Part shown: in pieces, positions 14,093 through 20,580 of the stretch
Layout of the letters: the number at the start of each line of letters is the position of its first letter
Position numbering within the stretch: position 1 is the first letter of the stretch
Source of the DNA: JAQVXR01 sp050945755
GTDB lineage: Bacteria > Bacillota > Dehalobacteriia > Dehalobacteriales > Dehalobacteriaceae
Direction of reading: 5' to 3'
Assembly: GCA_050945755.1 (NCBI GenBank)
Contig: JBMNTN010000029.1
Coordinates: 1-24,039, forward strand
DNA: 24,039 nucleotides
Position numbers and translations under genes: made by a program
Notes under the pieces: model-generated
Told to the model about the DNA's origin: nothing
What the model saw: the letters and a program-made list of their open reading frames with translations, nothing else
Database searches by the model: none

Positions 14093-16129
14093 ATGAAGCT
14101 ATACCCATCACAGAGCATTAGAAATGTTGGTATTGTCTCTCACCAGGGAGCGGGGAAAACGTCCCTGACCGAGTGCCTATTATTTAATACCGGAGCCACC
14201 AATAGGTTAGGTAAAGTTGATGAAGGAAATACTGTCTCGGATTATCATCCGGAAGAGATTAAGCGTAAGATTACCATTAATACATCCTTATTGGCATGTG
14301 AGTGGAAGAACACAAAAGTTAATCTTTTGGATACTCCCGGCTTTTCAGATTTCTTTGGAGAAGTAATGGGTACTTTGCGGGTCTCAGACAGTGTTTTGTT
14401 GGTAATTGATGCGGTTGCCGGAGTTGAAGTGAGTTCAGAGATTATTTGGGATTTGGCATGTGATATGAAAATACCCCGTCTCGTTTTTGTGAACAAAATG
14501 GATCGGGAAAATGCTGATTTTCATAAAGCCGTTGATTCCATGCAGGAGAAACTATCCAAGCAAGTTGTTCCGGTGCAGCTTCCTATTGGCGCCGAAGCAT
14601 CTTTTAAGGGAATTGTGGATTTAATCGAGATGAAGGCCTACCAGTATGATCAAAACGGCAAGAGTACGGAGATTAAAATACCTGACGAGTTGCAGTCGGA
14701 TATGGAGACCTATCGGGAAATGCTGATTGAAGCAGCCGCGGAAAGCGATGACGATCTTACCATGAAGTATCTGGAAGGGGAAGAACTGACTGGGGACGAG
14801 ATTGTCACTGGGCTGAAAGCAGGAATTTTAGCCGGAAATGTTGTGCCTGTTTTATGCGGTTCCGCCCTCAAGAACATGGGAGCAGACAAACTGCTTGATT
14901 TCATTACGAATTATGCTCCTAATCCTTTGGATCGAATGGAAGATAAATCTCTGGAGAATAAACCGGCCGCTGCCCTGGTATTTAAAACCATGGCCGACCC
15001 TTATGTGGGCCGGATAAACTATTTCAAAGTTTTTCAGGGTGCTTTAAAAGCTGATTCTGTGCTCCATAACCCCAATAAAGAAACAGATGAAAAAATTAGC
15101 CAAGTTTATACCATGCAGGGGAAAAATCAAATTCAGCTTTCCGAATTTAAATGTGGCGATATCGGGGTTGTGGCTAAACTGGCTAAGACTAATTCCGGTG
15201 ATACATTGACTGCTAAGGGTAGCGGCATTGTTTTGGAGGGAATCAAATTCCCCGTTCCCACCCTGACGGTGGCAATCGAACCTAAGTCCAAAGGTGACGA
15301 AGATAAGCTGGGTAACGGTATTAACCGATTACTTGATGAAGACCCTACATTAAGGGTAGAGAAAAATGCTGAAACAAAACAGACACTGCTCACCGCGATG
15401 GGAGAGGCTCATGTTGATATAGTAGTAGATCGGCTTCAGCGGAAATTTGGGGCAGAGGTAAACATTATTGAAGCCAAGGTTCCCTATCGCGAGACGATTA
15501 AAGGCAGTGTTACCAGAGTGGAAGGTAAGCACAAAAAACAATCAGGCGGGCACGGTCAGTATGGGCATGTGTATATTGACATGGCTCCGTATACAGAAGG
15601 GGATTTTGAGTTTACCGAATCTATTTTTGGTGGTTCTGTTCCTAAACAATATATCCCAGCGGTTGAAAAGGGAATACGTGAATCAATGCAGGAAGGAATC
15701 CTCGCAGGTTATCCGGTGACAAATATTAAAGTTAACCTCCAAGACGGATCTTTCCACCCAGTAGATTCTTCTGAAATGGCCTTTAAGATTGCTGCTTCCT
15801 TGGCATTTCGTAAAGCTTGTGAGCAGGCGAAACCGGTTATTTTAGAACCGATTATGAATGTGGAAGTACATGTGCCCGATCAGTTCATGGGTGATATTAT
15901 GGGTGACTTAAACAGCAAACGTGGGCGTATCCTTGGTATGGAAAAGGAAGGGAATATGCAAGTAATTAAAGCGAACGTTCCTCTTTCGGAAATGTATCGT
16001 TATGCCATTGATTTGAAATCTATCACTCAAGGGCGCGGGAGCTTTTCTATGGAATTTGCCTGTTATGAAGAAGTACCCAACAATCTGGCAGAGAAAATTA
16101 TTGCCGCTGCGAAAGCAGAGAAAGAATAA
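14093..16129 (+). CDS. Elongation factor G-like GTPase (EF-G paralogue)
   Basis: Translational GTPase with the full EF-G domain order, 678 aa. G1 is HQGAGKTS (17-24), G3 is DTPG (80-83) and G4 is NKMD (134-137). The G2 region reads KRKITINTS instead of the RGITI of housekeeping EF-G, and G1 has HQGAGKTS in place of HIDAGKTT. It therefore belongs to the EF-G-like paralogue group, not the main fusA, which normally sits with rpsL, rpsG and tuf. Its role is uncertain: EF-G-2-type proteins may work in translocation or ribosome rescue. A GGAGGAT SD precedes ATG 14093. It is a single-gene unit closed by a strong terminator. Confidence 0.88.
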   Translation: MKLYPSQSIRNVGIVSHQGAGKTSLTECLLFNTGATNRLGKVDEGNTVSDYHPEEIKRKITINTSLLACEWKNTKVNLLDTPGFSDFFGEVMGTLRVSDSVLLVIDAVAGVEVSSEIIWDLACDMKIPRLVFVNKMDRENADFHKAVDSMQEKLSKQVVPVQLPIGAEASFKGIVDLIEMKAYQYDQNGKSTEIKIPDELQSDMETYREMLIEAAAESDDDLTMKYLEGEELTGDEIVTGLKAGILAGNVVPVLCGSALKNMGADKLLDFITNYAPNPLDRMEDKSLENKPAAALVFKTMADPYVGRINYFKVFQGALKADSVLHNPNKETDEKISQVYTMQGKNQIQLSEFKCGDIGVVAKLAKTNSGDTLTAKGSGIVLEGIKFPVPTLTVAIEPKSKGDEDKLGNGINRLLDEDPTLRVEKNAETKQTLLTAMGEAHVDIVVDRLQRKFGAEVNIIEAKVPYRETIKGSVTRVEGKHKKQSGGHGQYGHVYIDMAPYTEGDFEFTESIFGGSVPKQYIPAVEKGIRESMQEGILAGYPVTNIKVNLQDGSFHPVDSSEMAFKIAASLAFRKACEQAKPVILEPIMNVEVHVPDQFMGDIMGDLNSKRGRILGMEKEGNMQVIKANVPLSEMYRYAIDLKSITQGRGSFSMEFACYEEVPNNLAEKIIAAAKAEKE

Positions 16130-16155
16130 GAATAAATCAATAAGTGACTATATGG

Positions 16156-16188
16156 AAACAGGGGTATTAGCCCCTGTTTTTAGTTTTA
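16156..16188 (+). terminator. Terminator of the EF-G paralogue
   Basis: AACAGGGG (16157-16164), loop TATTAG, CCCCTGTT (16171-16178), then a T-rich tail TTTTAGTTTT. The outer pair extends by A-T to 9 bp. Confidence 0.88.
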
Positions 16189-16190
16189 TA

Positions 16191-16249
16191 AAAGGTATTT
16201 AAGATTTAAATAACCTTTCCAAAGGAATGGCACTTTTCCAATAAACTGT
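16191..16249 (+). repeat. Dispersed repeat R2, copy 2 (compact hairpin)
   Basis: AAAGGTATTTAA (16191-16202) pairs with TTAAATAACCTTT (16206-16218) with one bulge and a 3-nt loop. The following block through AAACTGT matches 7385-7427: ATTTAAATA, a variable base, CCTTTC, four variable bases, GGAATGGCA, then CAAyAAACTGT. CCTTTC can instead pair with GGAATGG (16222-16230 region). This copy lacks the R1 palindrome that splits copy 1. Confidence 0.5.
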
Positions 16250-16256
16250 AAACTGA

Positions 16257-16293
16257 AACAGGATGATTTGCCCCTGTTATTTTTATTTTTTAG
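16257..16293 (+). terminator. Second terminator-like hairpin, between R2 copy 2 and the BON gene
   Basis: AACAGG (16257-16262) and CCTGTT (16273-16278) flank a 10-nt loop, followed by ATTTTTATTTTTT. The 23-nt block 16256-16278 matches the EF-G terminator block 16156-16178 at 19 positions, so it looks like a duplicate. It lies 39 nt upstream of the BON gene start. Confidence 0.6.
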
Positions 16294-16331
16294 CGGGAAG
16301 ACTATTACTAAAGACACTGGAGGTGTTAAAG

Positions 16332-16757
16332 GTGCATAACCAATACAATGAATTTACCTTGAAGGAAAAAATTGAAAAAGAATTACCTTCATCCCTGGAG
16401 GTTGATGTGGAGATTAATGAAGGGAAGGCAGTATTGACAGGTGTGGTTGACTCCCTGGCAGAGAAAGAGGAAGCGGAGGAAATCGTCAAAAGATTTCCTG
16501 ATGTAGACTCGATTCAAAGTTTATTGACAATCGCAATTGATAAAAACCTTTCCGACCAGGAGCTTAAGGAAAAAATTGAAGAGGAATTGCTTGCTTTTGG
16601 ACCTAGCCTCTTACATTTAAGTGTGAACGTGGATAGCGGGACAGTTTTTCTGAAAGGAGCTGTCCGGGAGGGGAAAATCAAGGAAAATATTCAGGATTTG
16701 ATTGCCAAAATCCCGGGGGTAGTTGCCGTGTACAATTTACTGCAAGTAATGCATTAA
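16332..16757 (+). CDS. BON-domain protein with two BON repeats
   Basis: 141-aa soluble protein made of two BON domains, each an alpha-beta unit with a conserved glycine in a VxLxG strand: VDVEINEGKAVLTGVVDS in the first half and VNVDSGTVFLKGAVREG in the second. Each ends with a V-x-(S/A)-(I/V)-x-(S/N)-LL turn (VDSIQSLLTI and VVAVYNLLQV). BON domains usually bind phospholipids or mediate envelope stress functions, but no signal peptide is present here and the role is unknown. GTG 16332 is chosen because GGAGGTG (16319-16325) lies 6 nt before it. The frame is open upstream to 16263, but that part runs through the terminator hairpin. Confidence 0.8.
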   Translation: MHNQYNEFTLKEKIEKELPSSLEVDVEINEGKAVLTGVVDSLAEKEEAEEIVKRFPDVDSIQSLLTIAIDKNLSDQELKEKIEEELLAFGPSLLHLSVNVDSGTVFLKGAVREGKIKENIQDLIAKIPGVVAVYNLLQVMH

Positions 16758-16869
16758 TAGACTTAGGAAAACTCTAATTAAAGAAAATCTATGAACATGG
16801 TTGTGCGTTGAGAAAACTAGCCGTAACATCAAGTAATAAATCTTTAAAATAAATAAATGGCAGAATAAA

Positions 16870-16887
16870 CTATTTTAAATAAAATAG
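16870..16887. promoter_or_regulatory. AT-rich palindrome upstream of the ZIP transporter
   Basis: CTATTTTA (16870-16877) and TAAAATAG (16880-16887) are perfect inverted arms around AA. It lies immediately upstream of the -35 zone of the extended -10 promoter at 16909-16917, a place suited to an operator. It does not match the Fur, Zur or MntR consensus I recall. Confidence 0.3.
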
Positions 16888-16908
16888 AATAGCTTTTTAG
16901 CAGTTTTA

Positions 16909-16917
16909 TGTTATAAT
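16909..16917 (+). promoter_or_regulatory. Extended -10 promoter of the ZIP gene
   Basis: TGTTATAAT is a perfect TGn-TATAAT extended -10 element. The predicted transcription start is near 16924, about 41 nt ahead of the coding start. The -35 region is weak, as is common for extended -10 promoters. Confidence 0.65.
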
Positions 16918-16964
16918 AATCGGTGCATTAATAAGCACAATTACGGGGAGAGAATAAATACAGT

Positions 16965-17693
16965 ATGGGAGTAGGAGAATTACTGTTAATCAGTACAATT
17001 ACCGGTCTTGCCAGCGGTTTAGGTGCACTGGTTGTTAATTGTTGCGGCAATTTTAGCAACCGCACTCTTTCAGCATTATTAGGTTTTGCTGCGGGAATTA
17101 TGATTTCCATTTCCACATTAAATCTTCTTCCATCGGCTGTCCAGTATGGAAATGCCTATTTAGCCGCAGGGGGTTTTTTGGCTGGGGTTATTATCATGCT
17201 TGTTTTGGACAACTTTATTCCCCACCTTCATTTTCTCCAAAAAGAAGGCAGGGAAAATAGCTTTATGAAAATGGGTTATTTTATCGCCGCCGGCATTGCC
17301 CTACATAATCTCCCGGAGGGGTTGGCTTTGGGCGCCGGGTATCAAGCTGCGGAAGAGTTAGGAAGTATGATCGCGCTGGCTATTCTGCTGCACAATATTC
17401 CGGAGGGAATGGGTATAGCTGCCCCATTGAAAGCGGGGGGAACGAGGAGTATTACCATCCTCTGTATTACCAGTTCAGCCGGACTTTTCACGCCGCTGGG
17501 TACACTGATTGGTGTACTAATTTTTAATATATCTCCTTTATTTATTTCCCTTTCCATGGGATTTGCTGCAGGAGCGATGATTTATATTGTTAGCGATGAG
17601 CTAATTCCCGAATCTCACAAGCAGCACTCCCACTATGCCAATTTGGGAATTGCCTTTGGTGTTCTTTTAACATTTCTCACTCAAAGCATTTAA
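16965..17693 (+). CDS. ZIP-family metal cation transporter
   Basis: Integral membrane protein of 242 aa with about eight hydrophobic segments. It carries the two ZIP signature motifs: HNLPEGLALG in the fourth helix and HNIPEGMGIAAPL in the fifth, whose histidines and glutamates form the metal path. It is of the ZupT/GufA type and probably imports zinc, iron or manganese. The metal cannot be told from sequence. The start is ATG 16965; the nearest SD (GGGGAG, 16945-16950) is 14 nt away, longer than usual. It is monocistronic behind an extended -10 promoter. Confidence 0.9.
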   Translation: MGVGELLLISTITGLASGLGALVVNCCGNFSNRTLSALLGFAAGIMISISTLNLLPSAVQYGNAYLAAGGFLAGVIIMLVLDNFIPHLHFLQKEGRENSFMKMGYFIAAGIALHNLPEGLALGAGYQAAEELGSMIALAILLHNIPEGMGIAAPLKAGGTRSITILCITSSAGLFTPLGTLIGVLIFNISPLFISLSMGFAAGAMIYIVSDELIPESHKQHSHYANLGIAFGVLLTFLTQSI

Positions 17694-17765
17694 TGATTCA
17701 ATCAAAAAGGATAACCCAATTTACATTAGACTAGCTGTCGGTATGCGATGATAAAAAAGAAAGCA

Positions 17766-17869
17766 GGTACCAAAAGAGGATTGGCGCTTTTAGTTAAGTT
17801 GACGAGGGGTGTCAGGCACCTGGGTCAACTTATTTAAGTAAGTGAGTTTGCACCAATCCCTTTGGTACC
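17766..17869. repeat. Dispersed palindrome R1, copy 2, with nested REP-like core
   Basis: A 104-bp element is bounded by GGTACC at both ends. The outer arms run GGTACCAAAAGAGGATTGG inward and pair with CCAATCCCTTTGGTACC, with small mismatches. Inside, AAGTTGAC (17796-17803) pairs with GTCAACTT (17824-17831), and GGTG-TCAGG-CACC (17808-17820) makes the innermost hairpin. The GGTGTCAGGCACC core is, from memory, common in dispersed REP-like elements of Firmicutes. It lies between the ZIP gene and the convergent small-protein operon and could terminate both. Confidence 0.7.
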
Positions 17870-17938
17870 GATATTATCCAATACCCTGCCCAAAGCACGT
17901 TATTAGCAGTGTGATGGGGTAAGGACTCCTTTTAGAGT

Positions 17939-18217
17939 TTACATTTCTTCAACGCTGTTATCTTCAACTTCATTTTCGGCTTTAATGCGCCAAGCAAGAG
18001 CTTTCAGGACAGAAGCAATTGCCTTTTCTTTAACCGCGGCGGCCGTAATTAAGACTTTAAACAACAAGATTTTGTCTCCCACTGAACGCTTATGGTCGCA
18101 CTTTAGTTCATCAAGAATACTGCAGATGAAGTCCGCCATACATTGAGCGATATCAGCTTCTGCTTGACCGATAGCCTTTACAGATTGGTCATGGTGACAG
18201 TAACGATCATACACCAA
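17939..18217 (-). CDS. Small helical protein of unknown function (paralogue of the upstream gene)
   Basis: 92-aa predicted soluble, mostly helical protein. I do not recognise its family. The central part aligns with the preceding gene's product: FICSILDELK matches FFCQVLSRLS, and KVLITAAAVKEKAIA matches KFLLASAAKEKAIA. It therefore seems to be a shortened paralogue. The start is TTG 18217 (GTG 18214 is an alternative) with AGGAGG about 10 nt upstream. It is the second gene of a two-gene minus-strand operon, 58 nt after the first. Cysteines at positions 7, 26, 32 and 40 are not conserved as a set with the paralogue. Confidence 0.6.
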   Translation of the reverse strand: MVYDRYCHHDQSVKAIGQAEADIAQCMADFICSILDELKCDHKRSVGDKILLFKVLITAAAVKEKAIASVLKALAWRIKAENEVEDNSVEEM

Positions 18218-18251
18218 AAAAAATCAGCCTCCTAATTATTTTTCTTTTTTA

Positions 18252-18279
18252 TTAGACAGGAAGAATTCTTCTTGCCTAA
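18252..18279. other. Intercistronic palindrome overlapping a stop codon
   Basis: TTAGACAGGAAGAA (18252-18265) and TTCTTCTTGCCTAA (18266-18279) form a 14-bp near-perfect inverted repeat centred on GAATTC. It includes the stop codon of the upstream minus-strand gene and ends about 25 nt before the SD of the next. In RNA the minus-strand mismatches become G-U pairs, so the hairpin may stabilise or separate the two messages. Confidence 0.5.
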
Positions 18280-18728
18280 TCTTCTTGACTGAATGAGTCA
18301 AACTCGTCGGATGTACTTTCCTCGTCATAGTCGGAAGTGTCGGTGAACCATTGCTCATCTAAAGTTGTTTCATTAAAGAGTGCCTTGAAGTCGGGGTCAC
18401 AGTTTCCCGGCAAAATACCGTTGGAAACAGCAATTTGCCAGGCAATAGCTTTTTCCTTAGCCGCACTGGCTAGGAGAAACTTTGAGGCCATTTCAATAAT
18501 GTCATCTAGATCATCCAGGTCTTGAGCATATTTAATTTCCTTGGATAATCGGCTAAGTACTTGGCAAAAAAATCCAGCCTCACATTTCATGATGTTCTCC
18601 AGGCTCATATCCTTCCATGGGAAGCAGCCTGAATCACAGGAGTGATAAAAATCTCGGGGACGGGAAAAGTTTTCACTTGCTTTTTGACTTTTGGACTTTT
18701 GTTCCATTGCTCGGCGTTTACGAAACAT
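18276..18728 (-). CDS. Helical protein of unknown function with acidic tail (paralogue of the downstream gene)
   Basis: 150 aa, not recognised. It has a basic N terminus (FRKRRAMEQKSKSQK), a Cys-containing stretch (YHSCDSGCFPW), then a helical core with FFCQVLSRLSKEIKY and KFLLASAAKEKAIAWQIA that is shared with the downstream 92-aa protein, and a very acidic C terminus (SDYDEESTSDEFDSFSQED). No signal peptide or membrane segment is seen. ATG 18728 is supported by AAGGAGG 7 nt upstream; an earlier out-of-frame ATG hits a stop at once. The basic-head, acidic-tail design recalls structural or self-assembling proteins, but that is only a guess. Confidence 0.65.
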   Translation of the reverse strand: MFRKRRAMEQKSKSQKASENFSRPRDFYHSCDSGCFPWKDMSLENIMKCEAGFFCQVLSRLSKEIKYAQDLDDLDDIIEMASKFLLASAAKEKAIAWQIAVSNGILPGNCDPDFKALFNETTLDEQWFTDTSDYDEESTSDEFDSFSQED

Positions 18729-18991
18729 CCATATGCCTCCTTGTACGTGATGAGGAGTACCTTGTCTTCGCTTGTCTTTAATTCATTCTATGTTCAGAGG
18801 ATACAAGGGGTGACAGCCAGGTAAACTTTTTATCGAAATATGTATTTTTAGCGATACTGCTGATCCGAGGCAATAAGATCAGGCTTAGAGAAGGTTTATT
18901 TTAAAGAGAAAACTATGAAAAACAAGACGTACAAAGGCTGAGAATATAGAATAATAATTGACCAAGTAATTGGGAAATCAGCGGGAGGTAG

Positions 18992-19693
18992 ATGATTGGG
19001 ATGTATAAAAAGTGGATAGAAATAGTTTCTCTCTGTCCGTTATTTCAAGGCATAAATCCGGACGAATTGAATATAATGTTAGGATGCTTTCAACCAAGGA
19101 CTGCTCGTTTTAGAAAAAACGACTGCATTGCCATAGCCGGTGAGCGCTTTAAGGGGATTGGAGTCCTTCTTTCGGGTGAGGTGGCGGTGACAAAGGAAAA
19201 TGAGGCGGGAATTAGGATGATTTTGACGGTGCTTAATCCCGGGGAAATATTTGGTGAGATGGCGGCTTTTTCAAAATTTAGAGTTTGGCCTGCCACCATT
19301 ATAGCTCAAAAAGAGTCTACGGTTTTATTTCTGTCACCGGAAAGCATTGTAGGGGAATGTGAAAAGCGCTGTGCCTGGCATAAAAGGCTTGTGCTGAATA
19401 TGCTCAGAATTCTTTCGGATAAAGCGTTAATGCTCAACAAAAAGTTGGAGTATCTAAGCATAAAAAGCATGAGGGGGAGAATCAGCGCTTTTCTGATGGA
19501 ACAATATGAAAAAACAGGGCAAGACGTTTTTATCATGCCCTTAAAGCGCAGTGAACTGGCGGAATTTCTCAATGTATCTCGGCCTGCTCTGTCTAGGGAG
19601 TTCTGCCGAATGAGGGATGAGGGGATCATTGAGTTTTACCGGTCCTCTGTTAAGATTAAAGATATAGAAGAATTGCAGAATGCAATTGAGTAA
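18992..19693 (+). CDS. Crp/Fnr-family transcription regulator (HcpR-like candidate)
   Basis: 233-aa regulator with an N-terminal cyclic-nucleotide-binding-type beta-barrel (about residues 15-125, with GVLLSGEVAVTKEN and NPGEIFGEMAAFS), a dimerisation helix (about 127-160) and a C-terminal winged helix: RSELAEFLNVSRPALSREF near residues 190-208. There is no N-terminal CxxC Fe-S cluster set of the FNR type; C15, C32 and C45 are isolated. ATG 18992 lies only 3 nt after GGGAGG, and ATG 19001 (MYKKW) is an alternative start. It is convergent, stop to stop, with a ferredoxin-like gene whose promoter carries a Crp-type palindrome, which suggests a nitric oxide or redox-responsive HcpR-type role. Confidence 0.85.
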   Translation: MIGMYKKWIEIVSLCPLFQGINPDELNIMLGCFQPRTARFRKNDCIAIAGERFKGIGVLLSGEVAVTKENEAGIRMILTVLNPGEIFGEMAAFSKFRVWPATIIAQKESTVLFLSPESIVGECEKRCAWHKRLVLNMLRILSDKALMLNKKLEYLSIKSMRGRISAFLMEQYEKTGQDVFIMPLKRSELAEFLNVSRPALSREFCRMRDEGIIEFYRSSVKIKDIEELQNAIE

Positions 19694-20416
19694 TTATTGT
19701 TCTTCAATAATACTTCCGTCTGTGCCGATGGTGACAACATGCCAGGGGATCATTTTACCACTCTGGAGCATTGCTTGTTTCACAGCCTGAACAATGCCGC
19801 TGCAGCAGGGTACTTCCATTCGGAGCACGGTAATGCTTTTAACTTCGTGAGCTTGCAAAATCTGGGTCAGTTTTTCGGCATAATTGACGTTATCAAGTTT
19901 CGGGCATCCAATCAGGGTGATTTTGTTTTTCATAAAATCATTGTGGATATTGGCATAAGCATATGCGGTACAGTCCGCCGCTACCAGAAGACGGGCGTTA
20001 TCCAGGTAGGGGGCGTTTACCGGTACCAACTTTATTTGACACGGCCACTGACGCAGCTGCGATGATGCTTCTGGAGCTTGGGCACAAGTAACAGGTTCAA
20101 TTACTTTTTTTCTTTGAATGGTTTTAGCTTGGGTTCCGGGACACCCGCAAGGAAGATTCTCCACTGCCGGAGCGGTCTTGGCCGCCATATTATTTTTTAC
20201 TGCTTCTTCATCATAGGCTGCTGCTTCTCGTTCTTCGATGGTGATGGCGCCTGTGGGGCACTCGGGCAAGCAGTCGCCCAGTCCATCACAGTAAGATTCG
20301 GAAACAAGCTTGGCCTTACCGTCTATTAACTGTAGTGCCCCTTCGTGACAGGCATCAATGCAAAGTCCACACCCATTACATTTTTCCTCGTCAATTCTTA
20401 CGATCTTTCTGATCAT
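19694..20416 (-). CDS. 4Fe-4S ferredoxin-type protein with cysteine-rich C-terminal domain
   Basis: 240 aa. The N-terminal ferredoxin domain has C13-x2-C16-x2-C19-x3-C23 (KCNGCGLCIDAC) and a second set C43, C49, C53 (CDGLGDCLPECP), enough for one or two [4Fe-4S] clusters. A 180-residue C-terminal part has further cysteines (LPCGCPG, QWPCQIKL, VAADCTAYAY, IGCPKLD, VPCCSGI). Similar proteins often sit next to hybrid-cluster protein (hcp) genes in Clostridia, but no hcp lies in this window. The frame is open upstream, but ATG 20416 is chosen: AAGGAGGT (20423-20430) lies 6 nt before it. The stop codon directly abuts that of the convergent Crp/Fnr gene. Confidence 0.85.
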   Translation of the reverse strand: MIRKIVRIDEEKCNGCGLCIDACHEGALQLIDGKAKLVSESYCDGLGDCLPECPTGAITIEEREAAAYDEEAVKNNMAAKTAPAVENLPCGCPGTQAKTIQRKKVIEPVTCAQAPEASSQLRQWPCQIKLVPVNAPYLDNARLLVAADCTAYAYANIHNDFMKNKITLIGCPKLDNVNYAEKLTQILQAHEVKSITVLRMEVPCCSGIVQAVKQAMLQSGKMIPWHVVTIGTDGSIIEEQ

Positions 20417-20456
20417 TGAAATACCTCCTTTGACTATTCTTATTTTCTTTAACTTC

Positions 20457-20462
20457 ATCATA
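20457..20462 (-). promoter_or_regulatory. -10 element of the ferredoxin-like gene
   Basis: On the minus strand this reads TATGAT, one base from TATAAT. It places the transcription start near 20450, 34 nt ahead of the ATG. An alternative -10, TATTAT at 20471-20476, would put the operator at -27.5, which does not suit activation. Confidence 0.5.
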
Positions 20463-20483
20463 CGATAAAGATAATAAAACATC

Positions 20484-20499
20484 GGTAACCGGGGTTACC
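20484..20499. promoter_or_regulatory. Perfect palindromic operator, Crp/Fnr (HcpR-like) type
   Basis: GGTAACC-GG-GGTTACC is a perfect 7+2+7 palindrome. It contains GTAAC-n4-GTTAC, which I recall as the HcpR site in Clostridia (unverified). Its centre, between 20491 and 20492, is exactly 41.5 bp upstream of the start predicted from TATGAT, the standard class II activator position for Crp/Fnr proteins. Confidence 0.65.
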
Positions 20500-20549
20500 A
20501 AAATGATAATTTCTCTATTTTTATATGCTATCACTCCATCCCCCTGACA

Positions 20550-20558
20550 TGATATAAT
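20550..20558 (+). promoter_or_regulatory. Extended -10 promoter of the heptad-repeat gene
   Basis: TGATATAAT is a perfect TGn-TATAAT. The predicted start is near 20565, directly at the AAAGGAGG SD, giving a leader of only about 16 nt. No -35 is clear. Confidence 0.6.
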
Positions 20559-20580
20559 TATCAGAAAGGAGGATGCGTCC

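Noticed and set aside
16263..16331. Longer N terminus for the BON protein from ATG 16263
   Set aside because: The extension is encoded by the second terminator hairpin and its T-run, has no SD, and GTG 16332 has GGAGGTG at ideal spacing.
17880..17938. Terminator directly after the minus-strand small-protein operon
   Set aside because: Only a 4-bp hairpin (ACTC/GAGT) without a T-run is seen; the R1 palindrome further on is the better candidate.
18740..18830. Sigma-E/K-like -10 (CATAGAAT on the minus strand) upstream of the paralogous small-protein operon
   Set aside because: One mismatch to CATACAAT and no convincing -35 at the right distance; such matches are expected by chance in AT-rich DNA.
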